15,194 bases of DNA from Geminicoccus sp035556675. GTDB lineage: Bacteria; Pseudomonadota; Alphaproteobacteria; Geminicoccales; Geminicoccaceae. Of the stretch, positions 7,131-13,526 are shown piece by piece. Both the position numbers and the translations under genes were made by a program. Within the stretch, counting starts at the first letter, position 1, and each line of letters opens with the position of its first letter. Below the pieces are notes generated by a model. The model did not search any database, had not been told where the DNA came from, and was given only the letters and a program-made list of their open reading frames with translations. Where the stretch lies: NCBI RefSeq assembly GCF_035556675.1, contig NZ_DATMFZ010000263.1, positions 1 to 15,194 of the forward strand, given 5' to 3'.

Positions 7131-10100
7131 ATGGATGTGCAGGCCTGGCTGCGCAGCATCGGCCTCGGGCGCTATGCCGAGGCGTTCCGGATCCACGCGA
7201 TCGACGCCGACCTCCTGTCCCGGCTGTCGGACGATGACCTGAAGGAGATCGGCGTGGCCGCGCTGGGCGACCGGCGCCGGCTGCTGGACGCCGCGGCGGC
7301 GCTCGGCGCAGGCACCAGGCCGGGCGGGGCGATCGCCGAGGGAGAACGGCGACAGGTGACCGTGCTGTTCGCCGACCTCGCGGGCTATACGGCACTCGCC
7401 AGCGAACTGGACGCCGAGGAGGTCCATGCGCTGCTCCAGCGCTTCCTCGCCCAGGTCGATGCGGTGGTCGACCGGCATGGCGGTCATGTCGACAAGCATA
7501 TCGGCGACTGCGTCATGGCGGTGTTCGGCGCTCCGGTCGCCCATGGAAACGATGCGGAACGGGCAGTATGTGCTGCCCTCGGTATCCGCGACACGATGCC
7601 GGTCCTGTCGGCGGAACTCGGGCGCAGCGTGCAGGTCCATGTCGGCATCGCCGCCGGCCAGGTCGTGGCGGGCGGCATCGGCAGCAACGAGCATCGCGCC
7701 TTCACCGTGACCGGCGAATCGGTCAATCTCGCCGCCCGGCTGACCGATGCCGCGGCACCGGGCGAGATCCTGATGTCGGACGCGGTCCGGCGAAGCCTGG
7801 CCGGCCGGCTCGACTGTGAGGAGATCAGCGCGCTCCGGGTCAAGGGCTTTGCCGAACCGGTGCGCAGCTGGCGCTTGTACGGCCTGCGGGCAGCGGCACC
7901 CGAGCGCCCGCTGGTCGGGCGCAGGCGGGAACTGGAGCAACTCCGGACGATCGTCGCAGCCTGCCGCGACACCGGCCAAGGCGAGACGATCCATGTCCGC
8001 GGTGATGCGGGCATCGGCAAGACCCGGCTGGTCGAGGAGTTGCGCAAGCTCGCCCGGGAGGCGGGCTTTGCCTGCCATACCGGTCTGATCCTGGATTTCG
8101 GGACGGGTATCGGCCGTGATGCCATCCGCTCGCTCCTGCGCAGCCTGCTGGGCCTGGACCTCGCAGCCGGCGCGGACCTTGCCGCCACCGCCGCCGCGGC
8201 TGCCCTGGCGGATGGGCTGGTCGCACCCGACGATGCCGTGTTCCTGAACGACCTGCTGGACCTGCCGCAGTCCACCGAGGACCGCGCCCTCTTCGAAGCC
8301 ATGGACGATGCCCGGCGCAGCACGGGCAAGCGGCGCGTGCTTGCCGGCTTGGTCGAACGTGTCAGCCGGCGCCAGCCACTGCTTCTGGTGGTGGAGGATC
8401 TGCACTGGGCGGAAGCACCGGTGCTGACCTATCTCGCCAGGCTGACCACAACCGTCGCGACGTGCCGAGCCCTGCTGGTCCTGACCTCCCGGATCGAGGG
8501 CGATCCGCTCGACCGTGCCTGGCGAAGTCGTGCTGGCAACGTGCCGCTCACGACGATCGACCTCGGGCCCTTGCGGCACGAGGAGGCGATGGTGCTGGCA
8601 GCTGACCTGTTCGATGCCGCCGAGCAGCATGCCCGGCGTTGCGTCGAGCGTGCCGGCGGCAATCCTTTGTTCCTGGAGCAATTGCTGCGCCACGCGGAGG
8701 AGCATGACGGGAGCAGCGTGCCCGGATCGGTGCAGAGCCTCGTGCAGGCGCGGCTGGACCGCCTTCCCCCGCTCGACCGGTCGGCCCTGCAGGCGGCCTC
8801 GGTGCTCGGCCAGCGCTTCGATCGCGACGCTCTGTGCCACCTCCTGGGACAGCCGGATTACGCCCCTGAGCGTCTTGGGCAGCACCTGCTCGTCCGCCCG
8901 CAGGGCGAGGCATTCCTGTTCAGCCACGCCCTGATCCGGGATGCCGTCTATGACAGCCTGCTGCGGAGCCGCCGCCGCACGCTGCACCTCAAGGCGGCCG
9001 CCTGGTACGCGGAGCGGGACGCGCTGCTCCATGCGGAGCATCTGGAACGCGCCGAGAACCCGGGTGCCGCCACCGCCTATCTGCGTGCGGCCACCCAGCA
9101 GGCGGCGAGCTACCGGTATGCCCAGGCTCTGCGCCTGATCGAGCGCGGCCAGGCCCTGGCCGTCGAGCATGCCGACCAGTTCGCGCTGTCCTGTCTCCAG
9201 GCCGAGGTCCAGCACGACCTGGGCGACATGGCGGCGGCGCGGCTGTCATTCGAGACCTCACGCGATGCGGCGCAGAGCGAGGCCGAGCGCTGCCGCGCGC
9301 TGATCGGGTTGGCGATGGTCAAGCGCATCATCGATGACCTGGACGGTGCCGCCTTGGACCTGCGAGGCGCCGAGACCGCGGCGATCTCGGCCGGCCTCCT
9401 GACCGAGCAGTCCCGCATCCATTTCCTGCGCGGCAATCTCTGCTTTCCCCAGGGTGACATCGCCGGCTGCCTGAGCGAGCACCAGCACAGCCTGGAACTG
9501 GCACGGGAGGTCGGCTCGGCCGAGGCGGAAGCCGCGGCGCTGGGCGGGCTCGGCGATGCCGAATATGCGCGGGGCCGGATGCGCAGCGCCTATGACCATT
9601 TCCGCCGCTGCATCGAGCTCTGTCGCGGGCATGGCTTTGGCCGGATCGAGGTCGCCAACCTGCCGATGACTGCCTTCACCCGCCTGTACGCAGGCGATGT
9701 GCGGGGTGCCCTGCAGGACGGCCTCGATGCGATTGCCGCTACGGCCCGCGTCGGCCATGGCCGTGCGGAGATCATCGCCCAGCATGCAGCTTGCCTTTGT
9801 CATCTGTTGCTGGGCGATCCCGCAGCGGGGCTGCGCCATGCCGAAGCGGCCACGGCCCTTGCCCGGCGCTTGGGCGCGCGCCGGTTCGAGGGGGAGTCGC
9901 TGGCGTTCCGCGGTGAGCAACTGCATGCGCTCGGCCAACGGGACGAGGCCCATGCCGCAGTCGTGGCTGGGCTCGCCATCTGCCGCGAAAGCGGGATGTC
10001 CTATATCGGGCCGGTGGTGCTCGGCATCCTGGCCAAGATCACGCCCGACGCCCGGGAATCCGAGGCCGCGCTCGAGGAGGGCCTGGCACTGCTCCGGAAC

Positions 10101-10400
10101 AGCTCGATCAGCCACAACCACCTCCTGTTCCTGGCCAATGCCATCGAGGCTTGCCTTGCCAGTGGTCAATGGGCGCGCGTGGAGCAGTTTGCGCAGGCGC
10201 TGGAGGATTATACCCGCCCTGAGCCCATGCCCTGGGCGGACTTCCTCATCGCGCGGGCCCGCATCCTCGTCGCCCACGGACAGGGCGACCGTGGGGAGGA
10301 CGCGGTGGCCGGGCTGCGGCGGCTCCTGACCACAGGGGACAGGATCGGGCTGCTCGCCATGCTGCCGGCGATCCGGACAGCACTTGGTGAAGGGCCATGA
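7131..10400 (+). CDS. SAM-cyclase-ATPase-TPR signalling protein
   Basis: A 1089-residue soluble multidomain protein with no signal peptide or membrane helix. Order: SAM domain (about 1-58), class III cyclase (about 72-230), STAND/AAA-type ATPase starting at RPLVGRRRE (259-267), and a long helical TPR-like region (about 620-1075). The ATPase has Walker A GDAGIGKT (291-298) and Walker B LLLVVEDLHWAE (417-428). In the cyclase, metal aspartates D82 (FADLAGYT) and D126 (HIGDCVMAVFG), purine-site K122, N199 and R203 are present, but the usual Asp-Thr pair is Glu196-Ser197 (TGESVN). The family is thought to couple ligand or partner sensing by the ATPase/TPR part to cAMP output; the signal here is unknown. 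The start follows AGGCGG, and the stop overlaps the next gene by ATGA. An E. coli MalT-like HTH output domain is absent. Confidence 0.93.
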   Translation: MDVQAWLRSIGLGRYAEAFRIHAIDADLLSRLSDDDLKEIGVAALGDRRRLLDAAAALGAGTRPGGAIAEGERRQVTVLFADLAGYTALASELDAEEVHALLQRFLAQVDAVVDRHGGHVDKHIGDCVMAVFGAPVAHGNDAERAVCAALGIRDTMPVLSAELGRSVQVHVGIAAGQVVAGGIGSNEHRAFTVTGESVNLAARLTDAAAPGEILMSDAVRRSLAGRLDCEEISALRVKGFAEPVRSWRLYGLRAAAPERPLVGRRRELEQLRTIVAACRDTGQGETIHVRGDAGIGKTRLVEELRKLAREAGFACHTGLILDFGTGIGRDAIRSLLRSLLGLDLAAGADLAATAAAAALADGLVAPDDAVFLNDLLDLPQSTEDRALFEAMDDARRSTGKRRVLAGLVERVSRRQPLLLVVEDLHWAEAPVLTYLARLTTTVATCRALLVLTSRIEGDPLDRAWRSRAGNVPLTTIDLGPLRHEEAMVLAADLFDAAEQHARRCVERAGGNPLFLEQLLRHAEEHDGSSVPGSVQSLVQARLDRLPPLDRSALQAASVLGQRFDRDALCHLLGQPDYAPERLGQHLLVRPQGEAFLFSHALIRDAVYDSLLRSRRRTLHLKAAAWYAERDALLHAEHLERAENPGAATAYLRAATQQAASYRYAQALRLIERGQALAVEHADQFALSCLQAEVQHDLGDMAAARLSFETSRDAAQSEAERCRALIGLAMVKRIIDDLDGAALDLRGAETAAISAGLLTEQSRIHFLRGNLCFPQGDIAGCLSEHQHSLELAREVGSAEAEAAALGGLGDAEYARGRMRSAYDHFRRCIELCRGHGFGRIEVANLPMTAFTRLYAGDVRGALQDGLDAIAATARVGHGRAEIIAQHAACLCHLLLGDPAAGLRHAEAATALARRLGARRFEGESLAFRGEQLHALGQRDEAHAAVVAGLAICRESGMSYIGPVVLGILAKITPDARESEAALEEGLALLRNSSISHNHLLFLANAIEACLASGQWARVEQFAQALEDYTRPEPMPWADFLIARARILVAHGQGDRGEDAVAGLRRLLTTGDRIGLLAMLPAIRTALGEGP

Positions 10401-10945
10401 AGCGGGTCGTCGCCCGCTGGAGGGGCTGGGACGACGGCTCCCTGGAACATCTCGTCCTCACAATCGGCGCGGACGAGATCGTGGCCGATTCGGTCCACGT
10501 CTCGGGACCGGGCGACGGCTTTGCCGCCCGCTACCGGATCGTATGTGATGGCGCCTGGCGCACGCGTCTGGTGGAGTTCGAGGTCATCGGTACCGGCCGC
10601 CGCCTGCTGCGCGCCGACGGCCAGGGAAACTGGGCCGATGAGCAAGGCCAGGCCATGCCGGGGCTGGCGGGCGCGATCGATCCCGATCTGTCGATCACGC
10701 CCTTCACCAACACCCTGCCGATCCGCCGCCTCGGCCAGACGCCGCCCGGTGGCACCGCCATCGAGATGGCCTGGGTCTCCTTCCCGGACCTGGCCATCCA
10801 CCGCGACCCGCAGCGCTACACCTGCCTGGAGCCCGGGCGGCGATGGCGCTACGAATCCCGCGACTCCGACTTCAGCCGGGAACTGGAGATCGACGCCGAC
10901 GGGCTGGTCGTCAGCTATCCCGGCCTGTTCCGCCGGATCGCCTGA
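10397..10945 (+). CDS. Putative glycolipid-binding domain protein (PF06475-like)
   Basis: A 182-residue soluble protein whose pattern matches the putative glycolipid-binding family (PF06475; a Pseudomonas aeruginosa member has been structurally solved). Typical features are a WRGWDD-type N-terminus (8-13), FEVIGTG (61-67), ITPFTNTLPIRRL (100-112), and the C-terminal RYESRDSDF (151-159) and GLVVSYPGLFRR (169-180). No signal peptide or membrane helix is visible. The biochemical role of the family is not established; binding is inferred from structure. The ATG is shared with the stop of the cyclase-ATPase gene (ATGA at 10397-10400), so the two are translationally coupled. The stop codon lies inside a palindrome shared with the convergent hydrolase gene. 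Confidence 0.82.
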   Translation: MKRVVARWRGWDDGSLEHLVLTIGADEIVADSVHVSGPGDGFAARYRIVCDGAWRTRLVEFEVIGTGRRLLRADGQGNWADEQGQAMPGLAGAIDPDLSITPFTNTLPIRRLGQTPPGGTAIEMAWVSFPDLAIHRDPQRYTCLEPGRRWRYESRDSDFSRELEIDADGLVVSYPGLFRRIA

Positions 10946-10955
10946 GGCTCAGGCG
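10939..10955. terminator. Perfect palindrome holding both convergent stop codons
   Basis: CGCCTGAG (10939-10946) and CTCAGGCG (10948-10955) are perfect reverse complements around one G. The left arm contains the TGA of the plus gene (10943-10945), the right arm the TGA of the minus gene (10949-10951). Only 3 bp separate the two genes. A one-base loop means some pairs must open in RNA, and no T-tract follows, so its role as a bidirectional terminator is only possible. Confidence 0.4.
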
Positions 10956-11893
10956 AGCTGCTTCTTCAGGAACGCAGCGATCTCGGCGATCTGCCCGTCC
11001 GCCTGCGGCAGCATCCGGCTGAACATGATGCAGGCATGGGTGACACCCTCCCAGAGATGGTAGTCGACCGGGACGCCTGCCGCCTCCAGCTTCGGTACGA
11101 TCGCCACCGTATCGTCCTTGAGAGGATCGAGCTCGGCTGCCGAGAGGTAGAGCGGTGGCAGGCCGGACAGGTCCCTGGCATGCAATGGTGCTGCATATGG
11201 ATTGGTCCGCTCGGCCCGATCGGGGACATAGGCATCCCAGAACCACTCCATGGTGGCTGTCGAGAGCAGATAGTCCCCGCCGCCCCAGTCCTGGTGCGAC
11301 TGGGTCCCGTGATCATCGGCGTAGACGCCATAGATCAGGGCAGCCGTCCTGAGCTTTGGCCCGCCCTCGTCGCGCAGCCGGAGCAGCACCGCCAGCGACA
11401 GGTTCGCGCCGGCACTGTCGCCCGCCACCGCGAGCCGGTCCGGGTCGGCACCGAAGCGCCAGGCCTCCGCATGGATCGCCTTCACCGCGTTCACGCAGTC
11501 GTCGAGCGGCTCCGGGAACGGATGCTCGGGTGCCATGACATAGTCGACGCTGATCACCCGCATGCCGCTGGCATTGGCGAGACGCCGGCAGACTCCGTCA
11601 TGCGTATCGAGCGAGCAGATCACCCAGCCGCCGCCATGCAGGTAGATGATCGCCGGGCCGGTGGCGGGGGCACCCTCCGGCACATAGAGCCGGACTGGCA
11701 CGCGCCTGGGTGCGGTGTCGAGCAGCAGGTCCTCGACGCGCGCCACCGGCGGGTTGCCTTCGTTCCAGTACGCATTGCGCTCGACCGAGAGCCGCCGCGC
11801 CTCCGCGTGCGGGTAGTTCTCCCAGGGCGGCAGATTCTGCTGCGCCACCATCTCGAGAATTTCGGCCATCTCCGGCACCGGCGCTGCCGCCAT
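10949..11893 (-). CDS. Alpha/beta hydrolase, HSL-type esterase
   Basis: A 314-residue alpha/beta hydrolase of the hormone-sensitive-lipase (family IV) type, a carboxylesterase of short or medium acyl esters. The oxyanion-hole motif HGGGW is at residues 86-90, the nucleophile S160 in GDSAG (158-162), the acid D256 in AELDPLKDD (253-261), and the histidine H286 in GVTHACI (283-289). The cap region is the N-terminal about 60 residues. There is no signal peptide. The ATG at 11893 has GGGAGGAG five bases upstream and is preferred over the in-frame ATG at 11938, whose extra 15 residues look unconserved. It converges on the glycolipid-binding-like gene and lies 96 bp downstream of the His-rich gene on the same strand, with three CTGCC-GGCAG palindromes in that gap. 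Confidence 0.92.
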   Translation of the reverse strand: MAAAPVPEMAEILEMVAQQNLPPWENYPHAEARRLSVERNAYWNEGNPPVARVEDLLLDTAPRRVPVRLYVPEGAPATGPAIIYLHGGGWVICSLDTHDGVCRRLANASGMRVISVDYVMAPEHPFPEPLDDCVNAVKAIHAEAWRFGADPDRLAVAGDSAGANLSLAVLLRLRDEGGPKLRTAALIYGVYADDHGTQSHQDWGGGDYLLSTATMEWFWDAYVPDRAERTNPYAAPLHARDLSGLPPLYLSAAELDPLKDDTVAIVPKLEAAGVPVDYHLWEGVTHACIMFSRMLPQADGQIAEIAAFLKKQLA

Positions 11894-11920
11894 CTCGCTC
11901 CTCCCAGCCTGACAGGCGAA

Positions 11921-11976
11921 CTGCCGGCAGGCTGGCACGGTCTGCCATCGGCAGCAACGTGGGCGGCTGCCGGCAG
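11921..11976. promoter_or_regulatory. Three evenly spaced CTGCC-GGCAG palindromes
   Basis: CTGCCGGCAG occurs at 11921-11930 and at 11967-11976, and CTGCC-ATC-GGCAG at 11942-11954. Centres are about 23 bp apart, near two helical turns. They fill the 96-bp gap between the His-rich gene stop and the alpha/beta hydrolase start on the minus strand. They could be operators for a dimeric repressor controlling the hydrolase, or a tandem hairpin stop for the His-rich gene; no T-tract favours the second. Confidence 0.45.
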
Positions 11977-11989
11977 AACGCGCCGAGGC

Positions 11990-12337
11990 TCAGAACATGC
12001 GGAAGAAGAACCGCCCCGACGGGTCGACCAGGAACCGGTGGTGGCGCTGATCGTGGTGCCAGCCGCGGTAGTGGCCCCGGCCGTCGCGCCAATGGCGGTG
12101 CCTCCGCCAGTCGTGCCAGTCACGCCGGTGCTGGCCGTGCAGCCTGGGCCCGCGGAGCCAGGGCGGCACGCGGTCCGCATAGCGGCGGCCATGCTGCCAG
12201 TGCCTGCCACCGTCCTCGCGGTAGTGCCGCCCACCGTCGTGGCGTCGCTCCCGCCCGTCCGCCAGCACCGGCACCGCGACCAGCAGGGCCAGCAGGGCCA
12301 GGCCGGCTGTCCTGGCCAGCGTCCTCGTGGCGTTCAT
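11990..12337 (-). CDS. Secreted His/Arg-rich small protein
   Basis: A 115-residue exported protein of no family I can name. Residues 1-26 are a Sec signal peptide (core GLALLALLVAVPVLA, likely cut after VLA). The mature 89 residues contain 14 histidines and 23 arginines in repeated short units such as RHY, RHW, WHD and HYRGWHH, and end in FLVDPSGRFFFRMF. Histidine density suggests metal or proton binding, or polyanion binding through arginine; this is inference. RcnB-like periplasmic metal proteins have a comparable look, but I cannot confirm that family. The ATG at 12337 has a strong AGGAGGAG ribosome site. It is divergent from the PepSY/two-component operon and may be a regulatory target of it. 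Confidence 0.75.
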   Translation of the reverse strand: MNATRTLARTAGLALLALLVAVPVLADGRERRHDGGRHYREDGGRHWQHGRRYADRVPPWLRGPRLHGQHRRDWHDWRRHRHWRDGRGHYRGWHHDQRHHRFLVDPSGRFFFRMF

Positions 12338-12354
12338 CGGCTTCTCCTCCTGAC

Positions 12355-12370
12355 GGCCGGCACGCCGGCC
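12355..12370. repeat. Inverted repeat between divergent genes
   Basis: GGCCGGC (12355-12361) and GCCGGCC (12364-12370) form a perfect 7-bp inverted repeat with a 2-base centre. It lies 18 bp upstream of the His-rich start codon, in the region shared with the PepSY operon. It could be a protein site or a hairpin at the 5' end of the His-rich transcript. Confidence 0.35.
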
Positions 12371-12420
12371 ACATGGCGGATGTCCCTAGCATGAGCGGCC
12401 TGACCGGTTGGTGAACGCCA

Positions 12421-12455
12421 TTGTCAGGCTGCATTCAGCTATGACGGCGCATAAG
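12421..12455 (+). promoter_or_regulatory. Candidate OmpR-family-activated promoter
   Basis: Two TCAG cores lie exactly 11 bp apart (12424-12427 and 12435-12438) within TTGTCAG and ATTCAGC, the spacing seen for direct-repeat sites of OmpR/PhoB/PhoP-type regulators. A -10-like CATAAG (12450-12455) follows about 10 bp later with no separate -35 box, the usual layout when such a regulator replaces -35 contacts. The operon encodes a regulator of this family, so autoregulation is plausible. The predicted transcript start would fall within a few bases of the ATG at 12465. Confidence 0.35.
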
Positions 12456-12464
12456 CTCCGGGCC

Positions 12465-12842
12465 ATGCCCGGGATCACGCGCTCCATCCTCCTGCTTCTG
12501 ACGGCCGGCCTGCTCGCCCCGCCGGTGCCGGCACGCGCCAACGACCTGATCCAGGGCTTCACCGCGCCGTCGCGCGGGGCTGGGCGAGCCCTGGAGCGGG
12601 GCAGCGACAACCCGTTCGATCAGGATGCGCTCGGCAGCGCCCGGCGTTCGGGGGACATCCTGCCGATGTGGGACGTGGTCCGGCGGCTGGGGCCGGAGCT
12701 CAGCGGCCAGGTGGTGGCGACCGACATCGTCCAGCAGGACGGGCGCTGGCTCTACCAGTTCCAGGTGCTGCGCCCGGACGGTCGGCTGGTCCGGGTGCTG
12801 GCCGACGCCCATACCGGCGCGCCCGTCCGTGGCGGCAGATAG
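12465..12842 (+). CDS. PepSY-domain secreted protein
   Basis: A 125-residue exported protein. Residues 1-25 form a Sec signal peptide (core SILLLLTAGLLA, likely cut after ARA), followed by a loop rich in charged residues and a C-terminal PepSY-like unit: GQVVATDIVQQDGRWLYQF, then VLRPDGRLVRVLADAHTG. PepSY domains act in the envelope, as protease inhibitors or as input modules near sensor kinases. The start is uncertain: ATG 12465 gives the tidiest signal peptide, but ATG 12441 and TTG 12408 are in frame, and none has a clear ribosome site. ATG 12465 lies in the loop of a perfect CCGGGC/GCCCGG stem (12458-12472). The stop is 12 bases before the response regulator, so they are one operon. Confidence 0.8.
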   Translation: MPGITRSILLLLTAGLLAPPVPARANDLIQGFTAPSRGAGRALERGSDNPFDQDALGSARRSGDILPMWDVVRRLGPELSGQVVATDIVQQDGRWLYQFQVLRPDGRLVRVLADAHTGAPVRGGR

Positions 12843-12854
12843 GGAATCGTTGCG

Positions 12855-13526
12855 GTGAAGGTGCTGGTGATCGAGGACGAAGCGGCGATCGCGGCCAGAA
12901 TCGTGCAGGCATTGGCCGCGGCCGGCTTCGTGCCCGAGCAGGCGCAGGACGGCGAGGATGCCCTGTTCCGTGCCACCGAGGAGGAGTTCGCCGCGATCGT
13001 CCTGGACCTGGGCCTGCCGCTCCTGGACGGGCTGTCCCTCCTGCGCCGGATGCGGGCCGCCGGCAGGACCACGCCGGTCCTGATCGTGAGTGCCCGGGCC
13101 AGCTGGAGCGAGCGGGTCGAGGGGATCGACGCCGGTGCCGACGATTATCTGGGCAAGCCGTTCCGGGTCGAGGAGTTGGTGGCCCGGGTGCGCGCCCTGG
13201 TCCGCCGCGCCCACGGCCATGCTCATGCGGTGCTGACGGTTCGCGGCATCGAGCTCGACACGCGGGCGCGTACCGTCGCGGTGGACGGGGTGCCGGTGGC
13301 GCTTACCGCCGCGGAGTACCGGCTGCTCCACCTGCTCATGCAGAATGCCGGGCGGGTGCTGAGCCGCCAGGAGCTGGCCGACCAGCTCTATGCCGAGCAC
13401 GAGGAGCGCGAATCCAACACGCTGGAGGTGCTGGTCGGCCGGCTGCGCCGCAAGGTCGGCGAGGACGCGATCCGCACCCGGCGCGGCCAGGGCTACCTGA
13501 TCGTCGCCGACGAGGCCGCCGGGTGA
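12855..13526 (+). CDS. OmpR/PhoP-family response regulator
   Basis: A 223-residue two-component response regulator. The receiver domain (about 1-115) has the acidic pocket E7-D8, the phospho-acceptor D51 in VLDLGLPLLDG, S79 and the invariant K101 in GKPF. A winged-helix DNA-binding domain (about 126-218) shows LTAAEYRLLHLLMQNAGRVLSRQEL and the C-terminal RRKVGEDAIRTRRGQGYLI pattern of the PhoP/QseB branch. The start is GTG at 12855; AGGGA at 12841-12845, overlapping the PepSY stop, is the ribosome site with about 9-base spacing. Its TGA overlaps the sensor kinase start (GTGA at 13523-13526). It likely binds its own promoter region and perhaps that of the divergent His-rich gene. Confidence 0.96.
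   Translation: MKVLVIEDEAAIAARIVQALAAAGFVPEQAQDGEDALFRATEEEFAAIVLDLGLPLLDGLSLLRRMRAAGRTTPVLIVSARASWSERVEGIDAGADDYLGKPFRVEELVARVRALVRRAHGHAHAVLTVRGIELDTRARTVAVDGVPVALTAAEYRLLHLLMQNAGRVLSRQELADQLYAEHEERESNTLEVLVGRLRRKVGEDAIRTRRGQGYLIVADEAAG

Noticed and set aside
7101..9215. Minus-strand open frame of 704 codons
   Set aside because: It is antisense to the SAM-cyclase-ATPase gene, whose domain motifs are unambiguous.
7094..10956. Shared 15-mer CTGAGGCTCAGGCGA at 7094-7108 and 10942-10956 as a regulatory or recombination pair
   Set aside because: One copy lies in a stop-codon palindrome and a single shared 15-mer is not far above chance at this GC; no other features support recombination.
12435..13400. 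Minus-strand open frame of 321 codons
   Set aside because: It is antisense to the PepSY and response regulator genes and shows no recognisable motif.
12668..13522. Long N-terminal extension of the sensor kinase frame
   Set aside because: The sequence is a shifted reading of PepSY and regulator genes; the first membrane helix begins shortly after GTG 13523.
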